Positions 1 through 7,706 of a stretch of 27,933 nucleotides of DNA are shown one piece after another. The notes under the pieces are model-generated. The model was not told the DNA's origin. It was given only the letters and a program-made list of their open reading frames with translations, and made no database searches. The DNA comes from Alistipes sp. (GTDB lineage Bacteria > Bacteroidota > Bacteroidia > Bacteroidales > Rikenellaceae), in assembly GCA_017559685.1 (NCBI GenBank), contig JAFYQY010000109.1, forward strand, positions 1-27,933, given 5' to 3'. A program made the position numbers and the translations under genes. Every line of letters begins with the position of its first letter. The stretch's first letter is position 1.

Positions 1-769
1 CAACCTCCTGGGCCTTCTCCAACCAATAAACGATCTTCTCCAAAGCCTCGGTGTACATGCCGCCGATCTTCCAAGTCTGCTCGTAGATCTGACCATCCTT
101 CTTAACGAGCTTCGAGTTCAAACCGTACGAAATTGGGCAAGGGTCGTTACCTGCCTTCTTAATCATATTGTTGTAGAAGTTCTCAACCTCCTTCTGGCTA
201 ACACCCTCGTAGTAGTTGCCTGCCGATGTTGCGATAACATCCTGTCCCTTAGCCTGGTTGAGGCGAGTTGCATAGAGTGCAGGGTTGAAGATAGCCTCCA
301 AGATAACATCCTTCTTTACAGGAGCCTCTACCTCGTACTTATCCCACTGTGCCGAGAACCACTCACATGAGAACTCTGGCTGGAACTTGTCGTTCGAGTA
401 GTGGTGGTGGATACCGTTAGCCAACCACACCTTCTTCAAATACTTCTCCATAGCCTTGAACTCAGGGCACTCCTTGTCGCCGTCGTACGAAGTGTAAATC
501 TTCTCCAAAGCACGACGGATAGTGAGGTTGTACTTGAAGTTCTGGTCGAACAAGATGTCACGACCACACTTTGCTGACTCTGCCAAGTAGTAGATCAAGA
601 GTTTGTCGTTGAGTGTCTGATTCTCGAACTCAGGCACCTCGTAGCGAATGATCTTCACATCGTCAAAGCGATCTACGATCCAAGGCTGCTCTGCAACCTC
701 GTTCTGCTCCTTACACGAAGTAGCAGCCATTGCAATAATTCCCATTGTTAAAAAAACGATTTTTCTCAT
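1..769 (-). CDS. Dipeptidyl peptidase III (M49) lipoprotein, N-terminal 256 residues
   Basis: I translated this from the ATG at 769; it stays open to the window edge, so the C-terminus is missing. The protein begins with a lipoprotein signal peptide (MRKIVFLTM, then ATSC with the lipid Cys at residue 19), so it is probably membrane-anchored and periplasmic or surface-exposed. The segments LLIYYLAESAKCGRDILFDQ and YNLTIRRALEKIY resemble the N-terminal lobe of Bacteroidetes DPP III enzymes, zinc exopeptidases that release dipeptides from the N-terminus of short peptides. The zinc motif (HExxGH type) lies in the missing half and cannot be checked. The gene follows an M16 protease gene on the same strand, separated by a 149-bp gap filled with tandem repeats. 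No TAnnTTTG box is visible in that gap, so expression may depend on readthrough. The family call is from memory of the family and is fairly firm. Confidence 0.85.
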   Translation of the reverse strand, partial: MRKIVFLTMGIIAMAATSCKEQNEVAEQPWIVDRFDDVKIIRYEVPEFENQTLNDKLLIYYLAESAKCGRDILFDQNFKYNLTIRRALEKIYTSYDGDKECPEFKAMEKYLKKVWLANGIHHHYSNDKFQPEFSCEWFSAQWDKYEVEAPVKKDVILEAIFNPALYATRLNQAKGQDVIATSAGNYYEGVSQKEVENFYNNMIKKAGNDPCPISYGLNSKLVKKDGQIYEQTWKIGGMYTEALEKIVYWLEKAQEV

Positions 770-811
770 AATACATATATTTATTTAAGTGTTGTGTCTT
801 CTTTTTTTATT

Positions 812-860
812 GAGTTGTTAGAGTTGTTAGGGGCGTTAGGGGCGTTAGGGGCGTTAGGGA
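812..860. repeat. 9-bp tandem repeat, about 5.4 copies
   Basis: Two copies of GAGTTGTTA (812-829) are followed by three copies of GGGGCGTTA (830-856) and a partial GGGA. The two unit types share the last four bases, so one may have arisen from the other. The array lies between the M16 protease gene and the DPP III gene, in what would be the DPP III leader. The period is a multiple of three. Confidence 0.9.
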
Positions 861-875
861 CAAAAAAACAACTCT

Positions 876-915
876 CTACTAACTACTAACTACTAACTAC
901 TAACTACTAACTACT
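876..915. repeat. 7-bp tandem repeat, 5.7 copies of CTACTAA
   Basis: Five perfect copies of CTACTAA (876-910) and a partial CTACT lie directly downstream of the M16 protease stop codon (918-920, minus strand). On the minus strand the unit reads TTAGTAG. Because seven is not a multiple of three, the array puts stop codons in all reading frames within 21 bp. Related heptamers appear near 9574 and 10669. Confidence 0.92.
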
Positions 916-917
916 CT

Positions 918-3824
918 CTAATATCCAAAGATTTCCTCCTGCGACAAGAACTTAATCTTGCCCAACGAGCGGAGATAGTTCAAGTCGAGGTCGTTCTTAT
1001 CTCCCAATATACAATAAGTATAAGGGCGACCTTTGATGAAGTTCTGCTGGTAGGCAACAACATCGTCGAGTGTCAAATTCTTCACACCCTCGTAAATGGT
1101 CTTGTTGATATCCTCGGTCAAGCCGAACTTCTCATACTCGAGGTATCCCCACAAGATGTTAGCCTTAGTAGTGCGCTGGCTCTCCAAGTTTGCCAAGATG
1201 CCGCTCTTTGCCAACTCGAACGCCTTCTCCGAGCGAGGCATCTCCTCGATAATCTCGTCGAATGCCTTCACGGCCTGCTCCACCTTGTCGTTCTGTGTAG
1301 CGATAAAGGCGTAGAAGTAGTATGGGTCCTTCGGTGTTGTACCCTTGAAGAGACCTGCGTATGCCGAATATGCTAAACCTCGAGCCTCACGCATCTCCTG
1401 GAATACGATAGAGTTCATACCGCCCGAGAAGTAGTTGTTGTAGAGGTTTGCCACAGGCGAGTTCTTTACGTCGAACTGATCCTTTGTGCGACACGAGTAC
1501 TGCAAATAGTAGACTTGCTTTGCATCGTACTGAGCAAAGAGAACGTTTGGTGTCTTTACGTCCTTAGCCTTGAGGTTTGCAGCCTCCACCTTCTTGAGAT
1601 CATCGCCTACGCAGTGGGAGCCGTAGAGTGTGCCTACGAGGTCGTTCAACATCATAGGGCCGTAGTACATTATGCGGTGCTCGGTCTTTGGCAACTCTCG
1701 AATCTGCGAGAGCAACGCCTCCGATGAGATGCTGTTCAACTCCTTGTTCGACATCTTCGCCTTGCGAGCATACTCAGGGCCGTAGATGCAGTAGCGCTGC
1801 AATGCTGCGAAGCACTCCTGCTGTGACGACTTAGCATTGAGGCGCTCCTGCTTTGCATCGCTCTTAACCTCACGCAACACATCCTCGTCGCCCTCGACAT
1901 TTGCGATGTAGTCCTCGACAATCTTTATCGCCTTCTCCATATTCTCGGAGAGACCGCTGATAACGATGTAGGTCTTGTCGATGCTTGTCGAGATAGTGAA
2001 CTCGCAAGCCAAGTCGTACAACTCACGCTGAATCTGCTCGGCCGACTTCTCGGCTGTGCCCAACATCTCCATATAGGTTGCAGCCAAAGGCAACGACTTA
2101 AAGGTTGAAGCGCCGAAGTCGTAGAGGTAGATGAGCGAGAAGAGATCGTTCGTGTCGTTGCGCTTGTAGAGCACATCGATGCCGTTATCCAACTTTGTGC
2201 GACCGAGGTCACGCTCGTAGTTCACGAATACGGGTGCTATAGGTGCCACCTCGCTCTGCTGCATAGCTACGAGGTAGTCGCTTTGTGCATCACGATTCGC
2301 CTTGATAGGGGTGATTGTCGGCTTGTCGATCTTCTTCTGCGACTTGTCCTCGCCCTGACGCTTGTAGACTACGCTGTAGCCGTCGGTTTTAAGGTTAGCC
2401 TTTGCCCAAGCTACCAAATCCTCCTTTGTGAGCTTCGCTGCACGGTCAAGCTCGGTTGCTACATCCTTCCACTCCAAACCGTTGATGAAGGCAGCCTCCA
2501 TCTTGTAAGCACGAGCGAAGTTGTTCTCCAACTGCGACATCTCACTCTTGCGGTAGTTTGCGACGATAGACTTCAAAAGCTCCTCGTCAAACTCGCCATT
2601 GCGTACCTTCTCAATCTCAGCCAAGAGCAAATCTCGCACCTCCTCGAGTGTCTGTCCCTGCTTTGGCTCGCCCATAACCATTACGAGACCTGCATCTGCC
2701 AAGAACTCCACACCTCCGTAGGCACTGAGTACCTTCTGCGACTGCAAGAGGTCGGTATCGAGCAAACCGCAGCTGCCATTCGAGAGTACCGAGGTCAAAA
2801 TATCGCCAATTAAGGCTCCCTCGCTACGAGCACCCGCTACAGGCCAAGCGATAGCCACAGCCTCGCTCTCCAAGCCGTATACCTCAGCCTCCTTAACCTC
2901 GGTGAGAGGCGTTGGCTGATACTCCGCAACCTTTGGAAGGTTCTTGTTTGGCTCGAGCTGGCCGAAATACTTGTCGATAATCTTTATAGCCTCGTCGGGG
3001 TCGAAGTCACCCGCCATACATATCGCCATATTGTTAGGCACATAGTATGTCTTGTAGTAGTTCTTGATGTTTGTGATCGACGGATTTTTGAGGTGTTCCT
3101 GCTTTCCGATAGTGGTCTGTGTACCGTACGGATGGTTAGGGAAGATGCTCTCCATAATCTTGTCGAACAACTTGCCGTTGTCACGAGTGAGTCCCATATT
3201 GTACTCCTCGTATACGGTCTCCAACTCGGTGTGGAAACCACGAATTACGGCGTTAGCAAAACGCTCCGACTGAATCTTTGCCCAATTCTCAATCTGATTC
3301 GATGGGATATCCTCCACGTAGTTGGTCTCGTCGAACGAAGTCCAAGCGTTTGTGCCGCTTGCACCAATTGCCTGCATCAACTTGTCGTACTCGTTCGGAA
3401 TGGCGTATGCCGATGCCTCCTGCGACACGCTGTCAATCTGTGCATAGAGAGCCTTACGCTCCGCCTCGTCGGTGGTTGTGCGATACACCTCGAACAAGCG
3501 CTCAATCTCGTCGAGCAACGGCTTCTCTGCCTCGAAGTTCTGAGTGCCGAACTTGTCGGTACCCTTGAACATAAGGTGCTCGAAGTAGTGAGCCAAACCT
3601 GTAGTTTCGGCAGGGTCGTTCTTCGAGCCCACCTTCACTGCAATCATAGTCTGCAAACGAGGTTGCTCCTTGTTTACCGACATATATACCTTCAAACCGT
3701 TATCGAGGGTGTAGATGCGTGTACCCAACTTATCGCCCTCGACAGTGTCGTAACTATAGTTACCACTGCAAGCAACAACGAATGCCGTTGCTACCAAAAC
3801 CAATAACCAAGAGAATCTCTTCAT
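918..3824 (-). CDS. Two-domain M16 (pitrilysin/insulinase-type) zinc metallopeptidase, lipoprotein
   Basis: This 968-residue protein has the inverted zinc motif HxxEH as HYFEH, with ligands H79 and H83 and catalytic E82, in the context GLAHYFEHLMFKGT that is typical of M16. A likely third ligand is a Glu in ETVYEEYN near residue 205. The C-terminal half repeats the fold without a zinc motif and contains NYFSGGMNSIVFQEMREARG, the usual substrate-binding half. That gives the length expected for pitrilysin-like M16 proteins. The N-terminus is a signal peptide ending in VVAC (Cys19), so a lipoprotein on the periplasmic or outer face is likely, degrading peptides released from larger proteins. A strong Shine-Dalgarno sequence precedes the ATG at 3824 and overlaps the stop of the upstream DUF456 gene, which suggests coupled translation. 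Substrates cannot be read from sequence. Confidence 0.93.
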   Translation of the reverse strand: MKRFSWLLVLVATAFVVACSGNYSYDTVEGDKLGTRIYTLDNGLKVYMSVNKEQPRLQTMIAVKVGSKNDPAETTGLAHYFEHLMFKGTDKFGTQNFEAEKPLLDEIERLFEVYRTTTDEAERKALYAQIDSVSQEASAYAIPNEYDKLMQAIGASGTNAWTSFDETNYVEDIPSNQIENWAKIQSERFANAVIRGFHTELETVYEEYNMGLTRDNGKLFDKIMESIFPNHPYGTQTTIGKQEHLKNPSITNIKNYYKTYYVPNNMAICMAGDFDPDEAIKIIDKYFGQLEPNKNLPKVAEYQPTPLTEVKEAEVYGLESEAVAIAWPVAGARSEGALIGDILTSVLSNGSCGLLDTDLLQSQKVLSAYGGVEFLADAGLVMVMGEPKQGQTLEEVRDLLLAEIEKVRNGEFDEELLKSIVANYRKSEMSQLENNFARAYKMEAAFINGLEWKDVATELDRAAKLTKEDLVAWAKANLKTDGYSVVYKRQGEDKSQKKIDKPTITPIKANRDAQSDYLVAMQQSEVAPIAPVFVNYERDLGRTKLDNGIDVLYKRNDTNDLFSLIYLYDFGASTFKSLPLAATYMEMLGTAEKSAEQIQRELYDLACEFTISTSIDKTYIVISGLSENMEKAIKIVEDYIANVEGDEDVLREVKSDAKQERLNAKSSQQECFAALQRYCIYGPEYARKAKMSNKELNSISSEALLSQIRELPKTEHRIMYYGPMMLNDLVGTLYGSHCVGDDLKKVEAANLKAKDVKTPNVLFAQYDAKQVYYLQYSCRTKDQFDVKNSPVANLYNNYFSGGMNSIVFQEMREARGLAYSAYAGLFKGTTPKDPYYFYAFIATQNDKVEQAVKAFDEIIEEMPRSEKAFELAKSGILANLESQRTTKANILWGYLEYEKFGLTEDINKTIYEGVKNLTLDDVVAYQQNFIKGRPYTYCILGDKNDLDLNYLRSLGKIKFLSQEEIFGY

Positions 3825-3832
3825 AACTTTCT

Positions 3833-3840
3833 CCTCCTTT
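3833..3840 (-). promoter_or_regulatory. Strong Shine-Dalgarno of the M16 protease gene
   Basis: The minus strand reads AAAGGAGG, ending 8 nt before the ATG at 3824 and overlapping the DUF456 stop codon (3839-3841). Most genes in this window have only A-rich leaders, so a full match to the anti-Shine-Dalgarno stands out. Confidence 0.7.
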
Positions 3841-4342
3841 AGTTAAAAATGTATTTGAAAACCTCGCTACAGATATCAATCGTAATCCACAACGATACTA
3901 TAAGCTTAACTCCCGAGCCTACAAAGAACGACAACACCGAGCCGAGACCGCTCAATACTGCACGTCCCACATTATCTTTGTCGTTTGACAGCTCGCCTAT
4001 CAGTGCACCCACAAAGAGTCCGATGATGATAACAAACGGAGTAAAGAAGAGTCCCAAGAGACAACCTCCCATCGAGCCCCAGAATGCACCCTTCTCGCCA
4101 GCCTTTGTTCCGCCAAAGAGCTTTGTCATATACGACGGTACCACAAAGTCGAGCAACGCTGCCACGCCTGTGAGTGCTCCGAATATGATAGGCCACATCA
4201 CCGGAATATTCACGTACGAGCAGAAGTAGAAGCACAAGTATCCCGCATAGGTGAGGAAACCACCCGGCAGAGCAGGAATTACACAGCCGATACTACCTAC
4301 AACCGCAAAAAGTACGGCAAGTACGGAGAGTAAGATATCCAT
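3839..4342 (-). CDS. DUF456 family membrane protein
   Basis: A 167-residue, very hydrophobic protein with glycine-rich membrane segments, including LLSVLAVLFAVVGSIGCVIP at the N-terminus and CLLGLFFTPFVIIIGLFVGA in the middle. The pattern of paired hydrophobic stretches, the GCVIPALPG element after the first helix, and the FGGTKAGEKGAFWGSMGG loop match DUF456, a small inner-membrane family with no established function. It sits 23 bp after panD and 14 bp before the M16 protease gene, all on the minus strand, so it is probably co-transcribed with the pantothenate genes. That position does not show a role in pantothenate metabolism. Confidence 0.8.
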   Translation of the reverse strand: MDILLSVLAVLFAVVGSIGCVIPALPGGFLTYAGYLCFYFCSYVNIPVMWPIIFGALTGVAALLDFVVPSYMTKLFGGTKAGEKGAFWGSMGGCLLGLFFTPFVIIIGLFVGALIGELSNDKDNVGRAVLSGLGSVLSFFVGSGVKLIVSLWITIDICSEVFKYIFN

Positions 4343-4365
4343 AACTAAAAAATGTTGTACCTCGA

Positions 4366-4719
4366 CTACTTAACCAACTTGTTGGTCGCTGTGTCGGGGA
4401 ATATTACGTTCGGCTCGAATCTCTTTGCCTCCTCGAAATCCATCGCTGCGTAAGAGATGATGATTACGATGTCGCCAACGCTCGCCTTGTGGGCTGCAGC
4501 TCCATTCAAGCAGATAACGCCACTACCAGCTTCGCCAGGAATAGCGTAGGTCTCGAGACGCTCGCCATTGGTAACGTTTACCACCTGCACCTTCTCGCCA
4601 CGAATGATGTTTGCGGCATTCAACAAATCCGAGTCGATGGTAATGCTACCAACGTAGTCTACATTAGCCTCTGTAATGTGTACTCGGTGAATTTTTGATT
4701 TCAATACTTCGATTGTCAT
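4366..4719 (-). CDS. panD: Aspartate 1-decarboxylase
   Basis: A 117-residue protein that makes beta-alanine from L-aspartate, the amine half of pantothenate. It is made as a proenzyme that cleaves itself between Gly24 and Ser25 to form the pyruvoyl cofactor; both residues are present in DYVGSITID. The N-terminal [13 protein letters not shown] and the segment [20 protein letters not shown] are family hallmarks, and the length is normal for PanD. It starts 4 bp after the panC stop codon, so the two are almost certainly translated from one message and supply beta-alanine and pantoate ligation together. It acts in the cytoplasm as a tetramer in characterised relatives. Confidence 0.97.
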   Translation of the reverse strand: MTIEVLKSKIHRVHITEANVDYVGSITIDSDLLNAANIIRGEKVQVVNVTNGERLETYAIPGEAGSGVICLNGAAAHKASVGDIVIIISYAAMDFEEAKRFEPNVIFPDTATNKLVK

Positions 4720-4723
4720 CCTC

Positions 4724-5560
4724 TTATTTAAGTTTTATGTTATCAATCAATCTAATCTCGCCAGCCTGCACTGCGATGCAACCCTGGATGCGCTCCGAGT
4801 CGCTCCACGCCTCTACGGTCTGCAACGAGAGAGCATCTACAGCGGCGAAGTAAATAACTTTCAAGAGTTCGTTCTTCTCAACCTCGGTTACCACCCACTC
4901 GGTAAGCTCCGCTGGCGAGAGTTCGCCAACCTTTGCTACGGCTGCGCTCAACACCTCGTAGATGTGGGGTGCTGCGGCACGGTGTGCAGGTGTGAGAAGA
5001 AGATTGCGTGACGAGCGAGCCAAGCCGTCGAAGTCACGAATGATAGGGCAGTCGATAATCTCGAGGTTGTAGCCGAGCTGTGTCACCATAGCACGAATTA
5101 CTGCAATCTGCTGGAAATCCTTCTCGCCGAAGTAGGCGTGAGTAGGCTCAACGATGTCGAAAAGTCGAGATACCACCTGTGCTACGCCATTGAAGTGACC
5201 TGGACGGGTTGCACCCTCCATAACCTTGTCGATCTGACCGAAGTCGAACTGACGGGTATCAGGCTCGGGGTAGATCTCCTCGACCGACGGGAAGAGAACG
5301 AAATCTACGCCAGCCTCCTCGAGCATCTTTGCATCAGCCTCGGGGGTGCGAGGGTAGTTGCGCAAGTCGTTTTTATCGTTGAACTGAGTTGGGTTTACAA
5401 ATACGCTCGAAACCACGATGTCGCACTCCTTGCGAGCACGCTCCACGAGCGAGATGTGTCCTTCGTGCAATGCTCCCATTGTGGGAACAAAACCTATCTT
5501 TTTTCCTTTATGCGCCTCCAATTCGTTGCGCAAAGCCTTTACTGTCGAAACTGCTTTCAT
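4724..5560 (-). CDS. panC: Pantothenate synthetase
   Basis: A 278-residue cytoplasmic ligase that joins pantoate and beta-alanine using ATP. The nucleotidyltransferase HxGH motif is H32-E-G-H35 within [10 protein letters not shown], and the later YFGEKDFQQ and VFVNPTQF segments are characteristic of PanC. I chose the ATG at 5560. The reading frame extends upstream to a TTG at 5587, but that TTG lies inside a clear TAnnTTTG promoter box (5585-5592), so it would be upstream of the transcript start. It is the first gene of a likely panC-panD-DUF456-M16 unit. panB is not in the window. Confidence 0.96.
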   Translation of the reverse strand: MKAVSTVKALRNELEAHKGKKIGFVPTMGALHEGHISLVERARKECDIVVSSVFVNPTQFNDKNDLRNYPRTPEADAKMLEEAGVDFVLFPSVEEIYPEPDTRQFDFGQIDKVMEGATRPGHFNGVAQVVSRLFDIVEPTHAYFGEKDFQQIAVIRAMVTQLGYNLEIIDCPIIRDFDGLARSSRNLLLTPAHRAAAPHIYEVLSAAVAKVGELSPAELTEWVVTEVEKNELLKVIYFAAVDALSLQTVEAWSDSERIQGCIAVQAGEIRLIDNIKLK

Positions 5561-5584
5561 TGGGTTATAATAAACTTGTGGGCG

Positions 5585-5592
5585 CAAATATA
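5585..5592 (-). promoter_or_regulatory. Probable panC promoter, -7 box TATATTTG
   Basis: The minus strand reads TATATTTG, a full match to the Bacteroidetes -7 consensus TAnnTTTG. It would start transcription about 18-20 nt before the panC ATG at 5560. No clear -33 TTTG lies at the usual spacing. Confidence 0.6.
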
Positions 5593-5619
5593 CAAAAACA
5601 AACGAAAAACAGAAAGCGG

Positions 5620-5646
5620 AAAACGGAAAACTTTGTTTTCTGTTTT
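5620..5646 (-). terminator. Candidate terminator hairpin after the sigma-54 activator gene
   Basis: On the minus strand a 12-bp stem (AAAACAGAAAAC with GTTTTCCGTTTT, one A-C mismatch) encloses a 3-nt loop, between the activator stop (5679) and the panC promoter. The stem is AT-rich and the T-rich tract after it is interrupted, so the call is weak. Confidence 0.35.
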
Positions 5647-5678
5647 GTAATTACGCTCTCTGTTCTTCGTCTTATCAC

Positions 5679-6821
5679 TTAGCAGTACTGCTCGATATCC
5701 TCTTTTGTGATGGTCTTGTCGGCCAAAACTACGAGCCTTTCGACCACATTTCGCAGCTCTCGAATATTGCCACTCCATCGCTTCTCCGACAATATCTCAA
5801 CTGCTTTATTATCAACGCTTTTAGTTGGGATGTTGTACTCTTTACAGATGCTCTCCAAGAAGTGGTCGATTAGAATTGCAACATCTCCTTTTCGCTCTCG
5901 CAAAGGTGGCACTTTTATCAAAATTACGCCTATGCGATGATAGAGATCTTCACGGAAATTTCCGTTGCGAATCTCCTCCTCGAGATTCTTGTTTGTGGCG
6001 GCTATAACACGCACGTCGACGTCGATATCTCGGTCGCTTCCAACTCTCGAAATTTTTCTCTCCTGCAAGGCTCGCAACACCTTTGCCTGCGCCGAGAGCG
6101 ACATATTGCCAATCTCATCCATAAAGAGCGTTCCGCCATCGGCCTGCTCGAATTTCCCCTTGCGCTGTTTTATCGCCGAGGTGAAGGCGCCTCGCTCGTG
6201 ACCGAAGAGTTCGCTCTCGATAAGTTCCGATGGAATAGCCGCACAATTGACCTCGATAAAGGGTGCGTCGGCACGATTGCTCTTGCAATGTAACCACCTT
6301 GCTACCAACTCCTTACCCGTTCCGTTTTCGCCAGTAATAAGCACTCTCGCTTCGCTCTGTGCCACCTTCTCGATAAGCTCTTTCACACGCACAATGCAGT
6401 CGGACTCTCCGACGATAGGCTCGATGGTTGCGCACTCGGCACTATTCTTCGCTCGAGAGGTCTTTGCTCGTGGTGGAGCGACCGATGTCGTCTCGGTTGG
6501 CGTGGCTACGATTCGGCGAATAGATTTCAGCAGACGATTCATATCGATAGGTTTAGTCAGAAAGTCGATAGCGCCGTGTTTTACCGCCTCGACAGCCGAA
6601 TCGATATCGTTCTCTCGTGATAGAATAATAAAGGGTAGGTTCGTGTCGGAGAGACCTTCCGCCCTATCTGCCAGGATGATGTCGAAGGGTATCTTTTCGC
6701 ACATCTTTCGTGCAAGCTCGGTACTCTCGGCACCCTCGGTCGAAAACCCCTCAAACTCTAACCTTTCACGCAAATTGTTGCGCACGCTTTTTGATTGCTC
6801 CAAAATTAAAACTTTTGCCAT
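5679..6821 (-). CDS. NtrC-family sigma-54 activator with shortened receiver and no Fis domain
   Basis: A 380-residue protein with a receiver-like domain (1-105), a linker, and a complete AAA+ sigma-54 activation domain (about 135-365): Walker A GENGTGKE (164-171), the sigma-54 contact loop as GAFTSA (211-216), Walker B GGTLFMDEIGN (229-239) and sensor II RWSGNIRELRNVVE. It should open sigma-54 promoters using ATP. In the receiver, D52 and K90 are in place, but the usual acidic pair at the N-terminus is E8-Q9. Only about ten residues separate D52 from the next strand (PFIILS), where about 24 are usual, so helix 3 appears to be missing. The protein ends at EDIEQYC, with no Fis-type helix-turn-helix. 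Some Bacteroidetes relatives also lack that domain. No histidine kinase gene is adjacent. Confidence 0.92.
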   Translation of the reverse strand: MAKVLILEQSKSVRNNLRERLEFEGFSTEGAESTELARKMCEKIPFDIILADRAEGLSDTNLPFIILSRENDIDSAVEAVKHGAIDFLTKPIDMNRLLKSIRRIVATPTETTSVAPPRAKTSRAKNSAECATIEPIVGESDCIVRVKELIEKVAQSEARVLITGENGTGKELVARWLHCKSNRADAPFIEVNCAAIPSELIESELFGHERGAFTSAIKQRKGKFEQADGGTLFMDEIGNMSLSAQAKVLRALQERKISRVGSDRDIDVDVRVIAATNKNLEEEIRNGNFREDLYHRIGVILIKVPPLRERKGDVAILIDHFLESICKEYNIPTKSVDNKAVEILSEKRWSGNIRELRNVVERLVVLADKTITKEDIEQYC

Positions 6822-6868
6822 TTTGCTATTCTGTAAAAAAATACTATTTTTGCATTCTGATAGTGCAC

Positions 6869-6876
6869 CAAAGGTA
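6869..6876 (-). promoter_or_regulatory. Possible promoter of the sigma-54 activator gene, TACCTTTG
   Basis: The minus strand reads TACCTTTG, matching TAnnTTTG, about 48 bp upstream of the ATG at 6821. No -33 element is convincing. Confidence 0.4.
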
Positions 6877-6969
6877 GAACAATTGTCCGATACGCCCTAA
6901 TGTTGTGGGCGAAGCGCACGAGAGATGTACGTGGCCCTAATTTTGCATATCGCACGACCGTCCGAAGTA

Positions 6970-6977
6970 TAACTTTG
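6970..6977 (+). promoter_or_regulatory. Probable promoter of the DUF4290 gene, TAACTTTG
   Basis: TAACTTTG matches TAnnTTTG and lies 44 bp before the ATG at 7022. A TTTG at 6942-6945 could be the -33 element, but its 24-nt spacing is longer than the usual 19-21. The rest of the 200-bp gap (6822-7021) shows no other gene. Confidence 0.45.
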
Positions 6978-7021
6978 TCTGTTTGCAGTGGTGGGGCAGT
7001 TTTGATTGAATATTCGTTTAT

Positions 7022-7678
7022 ATGTACAAAAATTACAACTATTTACGCCGTCGATTGATGATTCCCGAGTATGGTCGCCATATTCAGGAGATGATCGACT
7101 CGTTGCTCGAAATCGAGGATAGAGAGGAGCGTACCCGTCAGGCAAAGGCGGTGATTGCCGTTATGGGCAACCTCAATCCGTTGTTGCGTGATACGGCCGA
7201 CTTTACCCACAAATTGTGGGATCACCTCTTTATTATGTCCGACTTTAAGCTCGATGTCGACAGCCCATATCCGCTTCCTACACGTGAAGATTTGGCTGTG
7301 AAGCCTGAGCGTTTGGAGTATCCGCAGAGCGATATTTCGCACAAGCACTACGGCAAGAATATCGCCCGAGTAATCAACCGCTTGAAGTATGAGGATATCT
7401 CGAATGCCGAGGGCGAAATGCGAGATGTTGTGCGATATCTGCACGGCAAGAGTATGGAGTACAACCAGGAGCACCCAACCCTCGAGATGATAGCAAAAGA
7501 TATAAACGCATTGTCCGAAGGTGGTATAAATCTCGATGCAGAGTGGCTCAAAAATGTCGAAATGGGGCATAAAACGGCCTCTGCGCATCAAAAGGGCGGG
7601 AAACATCAACAGCGCACCGCTCGCCAGCCGCAGAAGGGTGGTCGCAAGGGTGGACAACGACACAATTCGCAGAAATAA
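7022..7678 (+). CDS. DUF4290 family protein
   Basis: A 218-residue soluble protein with no signal peptide. The segment LMIPEYGRHIQEMIDSLLE near the N-terminus, VMGNLNPLLRD, and FTHKLWDHLFIMSDFKLDVD match DUF4290, a Bacteroidetes family of unknown function. The first ~170 residues are the conserved part. The tail from about residue 185 is low-complexity and basic (Lys, Gln, Arg, Gly; for example KGGRKGGQRH), which suggests RNA or ribosome contact, though that is inference. The start at 7022 is preferred over the Met at residue 13 because relatives have a similar short leader before PEYGR. It lies 28 bp before the thioredoxin-like lipoprotein gene and is the first gene of a plus-strand run. Confidence 0.85.
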   Translation: MYKNYNYLRRRLMIPEYGRHIQEMIDSLLEIEDREERTRQAKAVIAVMGNLNPLLRDTADFTHKLWDHLFIMSDFKLDVDSPYPLPTREDLAVKPERLEYPQSDISHKHYGKNIARVINRLKYEDISNAEGEMRDVVRYLHGKSMEYNQEHPTLEMIAKDINALSEGGINLDAEWLKNVEMGHKTASAHQKGGKHQQRTARQPQKGGRKGGQRHNSQK

Positions 7679-7706
7679 TAGGAGAAAAAGACCCGAACTA
7701 TAAAAG

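Noticed and set aside
812..915. Possible CRISPR array
   Set aside because: The units are 7 and 9 bp with no spacers, so these are simple tandem repeats.
5561..5587. TTG start giving PanC nine extra residues
   Set aside because: The TTG is part of the TATATTTG promoter box, so it would not be transcribed; the ATG at 5560 gives the normal N-terminus.
6822..7021. Possible small RNA or small gene in the 200-bp divergent gap
   Set aside because: I see only candidate promoter boxes for the two flanking genes; no hairpin with a T run and no short frame with a good start.
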